From contig NC_037267.1 of the NCBI RefSeq assembly GCF_000002425.4, positions 9,623,398-9,687,397 of the forward strand: a stretch of 64,000 nt of DNA, written 5' to 3'. The position numbers and the translations under genes are program-made. Origin of the DNA: Physcomitrium patens. Taxonomy: Eukaryota; Streptophyta; Bryopsida; Funariales; Funariaceae. This document shows positions 50,051 to 61,765 of this stretch, one piece after another (position 1 is the stretch's first letter; every line of letters begins with the position of its first letter). Under the pieces are notes generated by a model that saw only the letters and a program-made list of their open reading frames with translations, was not told the DNA's origin and searched no databases.

Positions 50051-52204
50051 TGGGCGGATGTGCTCATGTGAAGAGAATTTTTTCAAAGAATAAAAATAAA
50101 AATACATTAGGGTATTTGGAGAAGTGCTTGCAAGTTAGCTCCAAACAAAGTTGATGGTTCCGATTGCAACATGAAATTGTTGTCTTCCTGGATAAATCCC
50201 TGTGTTTCAAGATTTCAGTACAATCAATATTAATAAATAAAACACATGCTTCAGAAGTCTTTTAAAATGTATAAGTACGTAGTTGTCAAAATGGGTGGAC
50301 TGTAATTGCAAACAATTAAAACAATTTAAAAGAAAAGAAAAGAAGCTTGTTTCGAAGCCCTTTCTAGTTCTGCTTGAATTATGGTGTATGTTGATTTGTA
50401 TGTTGAAGTCTAACAAAATATGCTTTTCTAAACTGAAATTGTCTGGTGTGGAAACATAAGAATCATCTCAACATAATTTGGTCTCTCTCTCTATGTATGT
50501 ATGTACATTCATACATACAGTCTATACTGATTTACAATGATTAATCTTTTCTTTTTCTTTTTGTTTTTTTTTCAAAAAGTTGATACTGTAAAACAACTTA
50601 CAGTTAAGAAAGAAATAAATATCTTAGACTCAACAATAGCCAAAGAAAGGTTTGATTCACATGTACTTCAAATCCATTTAATTATTCTTATTAACAGTCA
50701 CTAAACACTTTCAACAAAATAATATATTAACTATGATTAAAATGTGTATTTAATTTTTATTAAATCGTTTTGAAAAAAATATTAAATTAAATTTTATATA
50801 TATATATATATATATATATTGAATCAACACATTCAACAACTAAGAATGAATATATGCAAAAGATGGAAAGTACATATCGTTTAGTTGCTAATAATAGTAA
50901 AACACTAACAACATAACACTATATGTACCAATATGTCTAAATTTAGTATAGAACTATTTCAAATTCAACTTAAATTTTACAACCTAATATTTAACATGTT
51001 GAGTGTCAAATAAGCATGTTAAAGTTCACGGAAAGACAATACCAACAAATTAAAATTAAACAAAATTGGCAAAATAAGTTATAAAAGAACAAGCTTTCAT
51101 ATTTTCAAAATCTCCTTTCAAGCATGGATTATTATTCTGAAGTGAATAATATTTTTAGCCAAAACCAATCTACTCATTCAAGATTGATGTATATGTACAC
51201 CTCTGTAATCAAAATATATTTTGATTGAAACATTGTCTTTAAAAAGAAATAAATCATACTTGTATTAAAAATGTAAATAACCAACACTCAATTTGAAAAA
51301 CATATTTTTTTTGAGATTTTTTTTGTTTTTTCTAAATAAAGATAAACTAAAAAATTCTATTACATTGTGGTTTATGAGAAATATAAGGAAATACATTGTT
51401 TTTTTTAAGCCAAACTTAGTTCCTTTGATTTATTTAGTTTAAAAACACATGCAAGTTCTTTACATTCATACAAAACCCACTCTTCTAAATCATGTTGTAA
51501 TAGATATCAAAGTCCTTTACATTTATACACATTGATATCTAGTACAACATGATTTAGAATAGTGGGTTTTGTATTGAAATTCAATAAAGTTTCTTAAAGA
51601 AAAAAAAAACACACACACACACACACGTATTATAATTAGTACTAAAAATCAAGAAAGTACTTGACAGGAATTATTTTATTCCATTTTATTTATAAATATT
51701 GAGTGTTAACTTTAATTTTTGTATCTGTAGAATTATTCCATTATAAAAGAGTATTGTAATAAAAATACAACTCTGAATTTGTAGTTTTTTTTCAATTTTT
51801 ATATATATATATATATATATATATTTTTTTTAATTTTCATGATTTTGAATCTTGCAGTTGAAAATAGTATGTTATTCAATCGGGCTTTAAAGCCTATTGG
51901 CAGTATATACATGGCAAACAATGCACACAGTACAAAATGAACACATGCCCATGGATTGTATTCCAAATGGGCATTGTATGAAGCAGCAGAATGTTTTTTC
52001 CAACCACAGTGCCACTGATATTTTTAGACCCATCTGCTTTAAAGTAATTCAACCTTTTCAAAGCATGAGTTTCCTTTTTGCTAAGTGAACTGTTGACTGT
52101 TTTTTCTCCTTCACCACTTTTTTGAACTTTATTTTCTAATTGCACAATGCAATTTTGGTTGACAGGAAGGAACAATTTATTTTATTAAATTCATTCCCTT
52201 TAGA

Positions 52205-52236
<32 letters not shown>

Positions 52237-53685
52237 GTGCACTTGTGTATGTTTACTGCAATGGAGCATGGAGGCAAAGCATTTAGTGAAAAGTCAAGAT
52301 TGTGTTGTTTTGTTTTTGTTTTTGTTTATAAGATTCATATCTAGCATCAAGAGAAAGCAAAATTTTACTCTTGTGAATATAGAAAAATCACCCCAAAAGG
52401 ATCTCAAAGATTGGATGGCGATGCATTCAACTTGAAGGAGATGTGATCTACTGGGAAGCAATTTAAAATTTTAATTGATGCATTGTCCAACTGATCACAA
52501 GATCATAAAATTGAGGAACACAAGACATGTGTTTATTGGATTGGATTACACCAACCAATGATTACATGTGATCACTTCACTGACACTAGAAAATAAATGA
52601 TTATTTTGATTCATTTCATGCTCCAATAAATAATGAGTATTTATATTCGTTTTTGAAATGCATTAGTGATGCAAAGTTACATTGTTTTTAAATGATTGTA
52701 CTTCTCTAAAATATTTATTCTTTTTATTCTTCTTCATAAGAGACTTGTTTGATATGTGTGTGTATATATATATATATATATTTATACTTACTCATCTTTC
52801 AATGGAAATCATTTTTTATTTACCTATTGTGTTGTGTTGCAACACAATAATAATCAAAGCTAGGTGGAGCAAAATTCACATTCTATAAGTGTATGAAGAA
52901 ATGAACAATTGTTGACACAAGCCAAGTATTGTTCAAAGGTTTGTAGTAAGCTTGGAAATATCCATGTAACATTTGTTCAATCTCATGGCTACATCAAAAA
53001 AATTATAATCTATGTGTCTATCTATCTATATTGTTATACATTTCTTTGATGCAAGTTTCAAAGGACATTTTGTGCATTTGGATACAAGATTAGATTTCCT
53101 TATGCTGTGGGTCAGTTTGGATGCTTGAATCTGTGGGTTTAAAACCTTTATATCTAAAATTGTCCATAGACAATATTACAGTGATTTTATAGTGCTTTTT
53201 GAAAGCAAGGAGGGCTTTTCTCTCATGTGAAGATCACATCAACTCACAGAATTTTCATTCAAGGATGGTTAACATAAACATGACACAGGGGAATAAGTAC
53301 TTTGACATTAAACAATCCAACAAAAAGTCAATGATCTTTTGAATATTCAACAAATAATTTCAAGCATTAATATCTGTATTATTATGCCACACTATTTCAT
53401 TTTTCAATTACTTGTGTTCACAAATACCAAAAATATTTCTGTTTACATGATCAAAGGCCATTCATCTGACATTGTTCGAATGCACAATTGGTGTGAACCA
53501 TAGTAAACTTTTTCCCTAAAGTAAAGTTACTCAAGATAAATTAGATTGCATTGTGCAATTAACCTTTGACAAAGTGGACAATTATAAAGAAACATAAATA
53601 AAAGGTTCAATCATATTTTTCCAAAAATTTCATTGATCATCACCTGGTTGTTAACATTCTCATAAAGAGAACATGTCTTAGACTA

Positions 53686-53717
<32 letters not shown>

Positions 53718-53800
53718 ATACAAGACTGAACACCAGCAAATGACAAAGTTGCACATTCTGACAACAACATGAAGTGTTAAAAACCTTGCCATGAACAAAA
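50051..53800. other. AT-rich intergenic DNA with microsatellites
   Basis: (AT)n at about 50798-50818, 51801-51824, 52208-52234, 52765-52781 and 53687-53712; (CA)n at 51610-51627. A 93-codon minus frame at 51894-52175 has ordinary protein-like composition but no recognisable domain. The only structured feature is the hairpin at 51465-51578. Confidence 0.5.
51465..51578. repeat. long inverted repeat (46-47 bp arms, 21 bp loop)
   Basis: Arm 51465-51510 and arm 51532-51578 are reverse complements with only a few mismatches; both contain AAATCATGTTGTA. The RNA would fold into one long stem, the shape of a young plant MIRNA foldback or a small MITE. No flanking TA or TAA duplication typical of MITE families is obvious. 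Confidence 0.7.
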
Positions 53801-54594
53801 AAAATATTTTTAGACTGTGGGTTGGATGTGTTCCCCCGGCTGCCCACGTTGTTAGGGCAGCACAAGTCAAGCATTCTCACATCAAACAATTAGTATTTAT
53901 TTATATTCTAAACGGGCTCAGGGGGAGAATAATAAGATAGGAATATATACATATATATATATATATAAGCTCCAAGCCTATCCTTGAGCCTGTCTAGTCA
54001 GGCTGAGCCCATCATACCAGCCCCCCCAAATTACAATGCTGATTCATCGCCGTTGGGAACGCCCCCACTACCCTTTCGGACCCCAGTCACCCACAAGCTC
54101 CCATGACGTTCCCCGCATCCTCGTTGGAGTTGCCGCAGGATCGGGATAAGCTCTCACCGGGTACCTTCCCTCCAGGTCACCGTCGTCAGGCTGCACTTAC
54201 GCGAATCGCCTCCAGGAATCAGATCCCGTCCACCGGATTCCGGCTATACCCGGTAACTATACAATATACGGTACACGATACAGATACACACAATAGTTGA
54301 TGTTCGGCGACAGAGCTATGGAGTGAGTATAAGGGACCCTCTCAGTTTCCACTACCGGCGTGAAGCCCTCTCTAGACAAATCGAAGATTGTTTTTGCGGC
54401 GTCTTGCTGGTGCTTTTTGGGGGCTGAAGATCTGGGTGTGATCGTTATTGCGAGTTGGGTTTGGGTACTTTTCGTGGATCTCCTTTGATGTTTAGTGGGT
54501 ATTGTTTCTGAGAGTTCCGAGGTTAGCCTCCCCGCAGTGGTGCTTGATGTCGATTGTTTTTCCTGATTCGGAATATTGTTGAGAAATTTGGAGT

Positions 54595-54637
<43 letters not shown>

Positions 54638-54839
54638 CGTGTCGCTTTAGTAGATTCTTTTATCAATGGAGGTTTTGTTCGGTTACGCGTGTGTCGGAGG
54701 TCGTCGTTATCGTCTGTGGTGTTGGGAGTATCGTTACGTGTGTGTGAGGGTTGTTCGGAATGGGATGTGGTGTTTCCGGATGACCTTACACTGTCTTTAT
54801 GGGGTGATTGCAGGTGTCTTGGTTAAGCTGTTTTGAGAA
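53801..54839 (+). promoter_or_regulatory. promoter and 5' UTR region of the aldolase gene
   Basis: Balanced to GC-rich sequence. A TATA-like GTATAAGG at about 54325-54332 would place the transcription start near 54355. A run of about 41 T lies at 54597-54637. TGATTGCAG at about 54803-54811 looks like a splice acceptor 28 bp before the ATG, so a 5' UTR intron is likely; its donor was not fixed. Confidence 0.5.
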
Positions 54840-56172
54840 ATGGCGCCTTACTCGGGTAAGTATGCTGAGGAGCTCCAGGCCACCGCCAAGTATGTTGCCA
54901 CCCCCGGGAAGGGTATTCTTGCTGCCGATGAGAGTACGGGTACCATTGGGAAGCGGCTATCGAGCATCAAGGTTGAGAATGTTGAGGCCAACAGGCAAGC
55001 TCTTAGAGAGCTTCTGTTCACCACTCCCGGGGTGGGCGAATATTTGAGTGGGGTCATTCTCTTCGAAGAGACCCTGTACCAGAAAACTTCCGATGGAAAG
55101 CCCTTTGTTGACGTCATGAAGGAGAACGGCATCATTCCCGGAATTAAGGTGGACAAAGGTACCATTGAGCTTTGGGGAACGAATGGAGAGACAACCACCC
55201 AGGGTTTCGACGACCTCCACAAGAGGTGTGCTGCGTACTACAACGCAGGTGCACGATTCGCCAAGTGGAGAGCCGTGTTGAAGATCGGAGCGCTTGAGCC
55301 CACCGAGCTTGCTATCCAACAGAATGCGCAAGGACTGGCAAGATATGCTATCATCTGCCAAGAGAATGGGTATTTACAACTACAACTTGTCCTAAAGTCT
55401 CACGTTTTCATCTTTCGAATGTGATTCATCGTATTCGATATATTCTTCAGGTTAAAGATCTGGTAGTACACTGATGTCATAATTGTGTGGACACGTGGGT
55501 TTTGTCCTTGTCTCCGTGCGCCACTTTGGCGAACCGATCGCATCGAGTTGTGTCCATGCATTTGCTTTAAGCGCAATCTCGGCTTCAGATGCGAGGATTC
55601 TCACTAATCATATTGCAATTTGTTCTTTCAGTCTTGTGCCTATCGTTGAGCCCGAGATTCTTGTCGATGGCTTACACTCCATTGAAAAGTGTGCTGAGGT
55701 GACTGAGAAGGTGTTGGCTGCATGCTACAAAGCCCTCAACGATCAGAATGTCCTGTTGGAAGGTACTCTTTTGAAACCGAACATGGTGACGCCCGGATCG
55801 GACGCCGAAAAGGTGTCCCCTGAGGTGGTTGCCCAGTACACTGTCCGGACTCTCCAAAGGACCGTCCCTCCTGCAGTTCCAGGCATCGTTTTCTTGTCTG
55901 GCGGACAATCCGAGGAGGAGGCTACCCGGAACTTGAATGCAATGAACGCGCTGAAGACAACCAAGCCCTGGACCCTGTCATTCTCTTTTGGTCGTGCCTT
56001 GCAGGCCACCGTTTTGAAGACATGGGGCGGGAAGAAGGAGAATGTGAAGGCTGCACAGGATGCTCTTCATGTACGTGCTAAGGCCAACTCCGAAGCTACT
56101 TTGGGTACCTACGGTGGAAGCTCAACAGGTGAAGGCACAGAGAGCTTGCATGTGAAGAACTACGTGTACTAG
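54840..56172 (+). CDS. FBA: cytosolic fructose-bisphosphate aldolase, class I
   Basis: Two coding exons, 54840-55369 and 55632-56172, joined by a 262-bp GT-AG intron (phase 2, within the Gly of [12 protein letters not shown]). They encode 356 residues, the usual length of plant cytosolic class I aldolases. The enzyme cleaves fructose-1,6-bisphosphate to glyceraldehyde-3-phosphate and dihydroxyacetone phosphate in glycolysis, and runs in reverse for sucrose synthesis. Visible signatures: [17 protein letters not shown] near the N-terminus (substrate-binding Asp), [13 protein letters not shown] (active-site Lys), VEPEI (catalytic Glu about 183-185), [12 protein letters not shown] with Schiff-base Lys225, the glycine-rich FLSGGQSEE phosphate site, and a C-terminal Tyr (VKNYVY). 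No plastid transit peptide precedes [12 protein letters not shown], hence cytosolic. No defect seen; this is the best-preserved gene in the window. Confidence 0.97.
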
Positions 56173-56470
56173 GTTTTACCCTTCTAGTGACAAGAGTTTC
56201 TCTTTGTAGATCTGGCGTTTCTTATGCTCTTTTATTTTTTTAAATAAACGTCTCTTGGTCAGTTCCCAACCATGGCTTGGTTTCCTATTAGTGGTGTCCA
56301 CACCCGTTGTGGGTACAGAGGATCGTCGTACTTTTGTGGTGTGCTCAATCAGTCCATATTTTGTGTCTCCTTTCTGATTGCTTGTTTTGGATATGTTGAC
56401 TAGATATGTTGGTGGTGGTTGTAAGTATCATTCTTCGCTTTGTGTAATTTAGTTTTGCCACTTCTTCCTT
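56173..56470 (+). other. 3' UTR of the aldolase gene (inferred)
   Basis: T-rich sequence after the stop with AAATAAA at about 56242-56248, a plausible polyadenylation signal. The end point is a guess. Confidence 0.45.
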
Positions 56471-57699
56471 CAACGTTAATGTGAGTAGCGTAAACGTGGC
56501 ACCCACAAATTTGTGTTGATCATATTTCTCTAATTGCGAGGGGATACAGAATGAGGAGAAGATAAGTCTATCTATCGACGCACCTGCAAAGAATATTCAC
56601 ATGAAGAATTATCATTTTCTTACATAATTATTCATATATGGTTAAAAGTAACATCTTAGCCTGGAGCCTCGATCAATGTATCTGTCCAGCAGCGCACAAT
56701 TACCTCTGCAACCCGCAGTGTGCAAAAACTGAAGTAACTAGCTGTCAAGTGCTTCTTTTGCATGGCGATGGCAGCAACAGTCCAATGCTATATCCTTGCG
56801 ATGGCATAGGACAGCTGTAAGCCATGGGCGAAATATCCTCCTGAACAAAATTGTGCTGATTGTAGCAATCATCCATTAACAATTACCAGGCAACATTATT
56901 AATTTTTTTGATGCGGTCGCCCGTGTAAACCGGATCCCAGGGATCCGAGGTGAGCAGGAGCCAAGGGTTCGAATGGACAGTCGATTACATAAACATTTTT
57001 CTTTGATGACGCCCGCCTGTACTCGCCCACAGAAATCCAAACCTGGTTCGTAGGGGAGTAGAAGGGAAGTGGCATCAGAGTGTAAAGGAGAAGTAAGCAA
57101 TAAAGTAGAGCAATAAAATGGTTGATTAATATCTATTATCACAAATCTTGCAAAATCTGTATAAAACTGGATTCTAGCTCAGTCCTGTCGTCGGAGGTTA
57201 CCAAATAAGTAACATGATGGATAGTATCCAAATTGATACCACTCATAGATTAATTATTGTAGTGTAACAGAGTGCTGCATGTGAGGTTCTCCAAGTTCTT
57301 ATGAGAATATATTATGTGAATTCGAAGGAAAGAGAGAAGAGAATGAGAATCGTACAAATGCATCTTAATTGACGAAATTTTCAAAAGAAACAATTGATGT
57401 TGTTAGATAAGAAAATGAGAAGTTGGAAGAATTATTTGATTTTCCAATTATCGATATATATATTTAGAAATGTCTATAATAATAATAATGTATATTTTTT
57501 TGTATTAAATACAAAATTATAAAAATAAAAAACAAAGCTAGTAGTAAAGGCAATGGTCCTATTTTTTTTTAATATATCTTCTTTTTTGTAATAGTTTGTG
57601 TTTAGTTCTTGATACCAATGTCCAAAATGATTAATTTCTAATATTTATTACTTATTAGAATCTTTTGAATGTTAGATAGAAGATATAATTATGTTAGAT
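56471..57699. other. intergenic DNA, no gene seen
   Basis: A GC-richer patch at 56880-57070 includes a 17-base palindrome-like CGGATCCCAGGGATCCG (near 56930-56950). Otherwise AT-rich without recognisable features. Confidence 0.5.
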
Positions 57700-60600
57700 T
57701 GAGGACATGAATTATGACAAAATCTTAAAGAAATAAAATATTATTATTTTACTCAAATAAAAAAGTAGACAAATCAAAGATAGTTTAAGATAAGAAGAAA
57801 CTAAAATAACTATTGCCAAATACAAAGGGAGTAGAGAATCTTGAATTGAGACTAGAATACAAGAAGGTATTGATAAGATTAAGAATAGCTTCACTCTTGT
57901 CTTCATATATACTAATTATAAAGAAGGTTTCATAGAAGCTTTCTATGAATCACAAGGTTTGTAGCTTAAGTGTCCAATTATAGGTTGCTTCCAATAATTT
58001 TTTTAAATAGATAAGAAATTGGTGGAACAAGTTTCAATAGCTACATAAATTATTTATAAAAGTCTAAATATCTAATTTGTGTCTAAGAATTTTTTAAAAA
58101 AAGATATTATTTTTTCAATACGTTTATATCAACTTTTATTTAATTCTATTTATTTCTATTTATTCTTTTTTATGTAAATATTATGAATGTCCGTTAGATT
58201 ACCTTCTCTTTTAAATAACAAGTACTACAATTAGTGGTCAAATTACTTCAAAAGTTGATGAAGTCCAAGATTTGTTAAATGGAATTAGCAACAAATTTTG
58301 ATCTATATTTTGAACAAATGTGATTGATAAATTTCTTTAACTATTAATAATATCTTATATCAAGATAAAAGAGAACTTCTAATTATTTAATTATTTCTCA
58401 AACCTTCATAGTTATATTTAAATAACACGTTTTTTATTCTATCAAATATAATATTGACTTTTAATAGTATTACTAAGTATCAATAGATTCTTTGAAGGTT
58501 GTGGTATAAAATACATTATATCTTGCCATTTATTTAAAGAATAATATGTCTCTCTTAAGGACTTCATTACAATAATAATATTATTTAGGTGGAAACAACT
58601 TAAAAACTTTATTTAATAATTTTACAAATAATAATACTAGAAATAAATTTTTTTTGTATTGGTTTTTCATATTTGATAAAGAATTGCTATAGCTTGATAT
58701 ATGAACTCATGTTTTTTTGAATTGTACTATCTTATTGCCAATAATTAGTCATTTATTTTAATAAATATTATTAATAAAAAATACAACAAACTCTAATGTA
58801 ATTGAAAAATTCTTAGATAGTGTCCATGTATATTTTATTAATATTATATCTACACCAAAGTACAAGATATTTTAATTGAATTATATTCTACTTTCATTTT
58901 AAAACTTCTTCTACTTCGAATTTTGGATTGTAATCTATGTCAATATTAGATAGTAGTAATTTTTTTCTTTATAATATATTAATTAAAATATATGGCTTAA
59001 TAAAAGACAAATAGAACATATGATAGATCATCATTGATTATCATAATTGTAATTAACATGTACATAGATTAATTAATTTTTAGATGATAAATAGGCCAAG
59101 CCTTTAATAATTTAACTTTTTATAAGGTTAATTAATCTTGATATTATAATAGCATAACCATATATAATCACTAACTTTGAATGAAAGTTATTCTTTTTTA
59201 AGAACACGCATTGATTTTTTGTTGTTCTTCAATTTCAGTTGGTTGTATCTTTGTTGTTATATAAAATTCTATTATTTTATTGTTCAATTTCTTTAATGTT
59301 AGATTTTTAACTTTTTGAAATCAAAAAGATCAAATTATAGATAATAATTGTAATAAAGAAAGAATAAAAAATTTAATTAAAAGAATATTTTATATTATAA
59401 TATAGGTTTTTTATTAATAGATTTTTTAAAATTTTTTTTATTAATAATATTTAATATTATATCAAAAATATTATAATAATTTTTAATTTATACATTTTTT
59501 TGTATAATAATTTAAAATAAAAGCTAAAAGTTACTTAATATTGATCTTTAATATGTTAAAAATTTTCTTCCAAAATCTTAATATAATTTAGAGTTTTAAA
59601 TCAAATATAATATCATTTAGAATCCTAAACTAATGATAAAAGTTGCCAAAAAAAATGGTTGTTTCTTCATCCATTAAAGTTTTTGTACAAGGCACAAAAT
59701 ATATCATTTTGCTTAGACAATCTATTACTATATAAATAAAGTAATAAAAATTTGACAAAAGAAGATCTAAAATAAATTTGATTGAAGTAGATGGATTGGA
59801 TTATTTTAGAATGACTAAAAGATGGAAAAGTCTATAAGGCTAATGACGTGGTATTAAGTGCAAGAATTCAAAGAAGATATGTAAAGAAGTAAGAAATGAA
59901 TCAAATAAAAGTGATAAGCTATGAATATGAAATTAAATATATTTAATTAGAAATTAAAATGACTATTATAAAAGATTAGAAAACTAAAGATTCTTGAAAC
60001 TAGACTAGAAACAAGAAAAAATTTGTTAAGAAAAAAGAAAACTGTACTCTTATTTTTATATATATATATATTATATAGTTAAGAGTTATGTAATAATATT
60101 TTATAGAACTTGCAACATGTATCCAATATATGAGATACATGTCTTAATTTGCAAGATAAGTTTCTTATATATATGCTACATTGTTAGCTTGTACCACAAG
60201 CTATCATTTATCAAGGACATGGATCTCAAAGAAAGAGAATTCTCAATATACTCTTGTGTGATTGAAGAAAACTAGAAAGTCTTGAAACAAGATTAAGGAC
60301 TAAAAAGACATTGACAAGAATAAAAAAGGCTTTATTCTTGCCTCTATATATATTCTATAAATAGTAGCTATGTCACAATATTCTATAAGACCTCCAACAT
60401 CTGTTGACTTTGCTAGCTACATGTCTTAACTTGCAAGGCAAATTATCTATGTATACACCACATAGATAGCTTATTCTAAAAGCTACTAACACGTGATTAG
60501 CTTGTTCGCCAAGTTTCTAACCTACATATACATCTAAAGTTAAAACTTCATCTATGAAGCTTTTAGGAAGCTTTTTTAGATGGCTTTATGAAATTAATTT

Positions 60601-61410
60601 AGATTTATTTACTTCTACCTAATCATATTTGTGACAACACAACATCCATGGCAAAGTCTGACATATCTATTTTTATAAAAAATACTTTAGAGAAGTTGAT
60701 ACAATATAAGATTGGTACAAAAGTAAACTTCTTATTTAAAGCATTAAATGATGCTTGTACTTCTTTATTTTATTAAATTTTATCTTTGCAAATCAAATGT
60801 GTAAGTAAAGCGATTCTCGATGAAGATTTGGTAGTAATTAGCAAAGCCCAAAAAACATTGCACATCTTGTACACTTCTTAAAATCTTCCAATCTATGATA
60901 GTTTGGACCTTGGAATCCATCATAAGACATTCATTGGAAATGATGTATCCTAAAAAGTCAACTTGAGTATGGTGGAATACATACTTTTTTAACTCGGCAT
61001 ATAATCTTACATTCTTGATATTATATATACATATCATAAGAACCTTAAGTATTTCATGTCAACACGTGTTTTGAACCATCATCAAGTCTGTTGGAGTATG
61101 TCTTTATCTAAATTCAATTTTAAAACCACTTATTGATTCAAAAAACTATAAGGTCTATGAGACGTCCTTTCTAGATGATCTTATCTTGTACCAAAAGAAG
61201 AAAATGCATCTTTTGATCAACAAAGAACAATTCTCTTAAAGCTCGAGCATTTTCATCTTTGAGCAATAAAATCAACATTGACTATTGATTCAACCTTTGT
61301 CAAGCAAATTCAATTGAGTATCTCCTCTAATCTTCTTATCTATAATATTAAGAATGCTTCTTCTAAATCCTATGGAACTTTAAATTTTGAGTTCAACAAC
61401 AACCTATCCC
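57700..61410. mobile_element. rearranged relic of the Gyp-A chromovirus family
   Basis: In order: a decayed LTR (about 57726-58195); minus-strand pol tail with chromodomain-region sequence (about 58830-58960), integrase C-terminal domain with an intact TGG at 59158-59160 and integrase core traces (about 59650-59850); two more LTR-like stretches (about 59930-60190 and 60195-60625); minus-strand RNase H start and RT end (60640-61037, with [15 protein letters not shown] and VQCFLGFANYYQIF); then plus-strand RNase H/integrase linker (about 61045-61395, with ATTGATTCAACCTTTGTCAA coding TIDSTFVKQ). The last part is inverted relative to the rest. Divergence exceeds that of Gyp-A. Confidence 0.75.
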
Positions 61411-61468
61411 TAAATAAGTTTAATAATTTTGAGTTTATTATCATAATGTTGAGTTTAACAACAACAAT

Positions 61469-61765
61469 TTAAGTTAAAAGATTTTGAAATACGCTGAATT
61501 GGCCCTTATTGGCAAGCAATTTATGCCATTCTACAGAACCAGTTTTTATAGAATTGACAGTTTCTGCTATTGAGAAGGTACCCAATAGAATATCCAATTC
61601 TTCTGTATTTCTTCCACTTGTAGTTAATGAACTCAAGAAATACGTTGGGCTATTGACAAAAAATTTTACAAATATTCTTGGTAATTTTCTTAACGGTATA
61701 TATGTCTGAAATATTAGAGATCGGTCAGCTTCTGGGTATGTTCGGATATGCCGACAGGCATGCAA
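61469..61765 (-). CDS. possible exon of an unidentified gene
   Basis: A 98-codon minus frame. Internally the sequence CTAATATTTCAG at about 61707-61718 (minus strand) is a good splice acceptor, so the exon may start at TYIPLRKLPRIFVKFFVN and end near QNLLT. Composition is protein-like and less AT-rich than the flanks. Segments such as SSLTTSGRNTEELDILLGTF look like a real protein, but I cannot name it. A plus-strand frame of 66 codons overlaps (61509-61709) and is an alternative reading. It borders the Gyp-A-family relic and could be a captured fragment. Confidence 0.3.
   Translation of the reverse strand: MHACRHIRTYPEADRSLIFQTYIPLRKLPRIFVKFFVNSPTYFLSSLTTSGRNTEELDILLGTFSIAETVNSIKTGSVEWHKLLANKGQFSVFQNLLT

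Noticed and set aside
54848..55361. Minus-strand ORFs of 124 and 134 codons opposite the aldolase gene, plus the 79-codon plus frame at 54808
   Set aside because: Shadow frames of the strongly conserved aldolase exon.
56930..57000. tRNA-like GGGTTCGAATGG (B-box-like)
   Set aside because: No matching A box at the right distance and no cloverleaf could be drawn. Probably chance, though an old SINE is not excluded.
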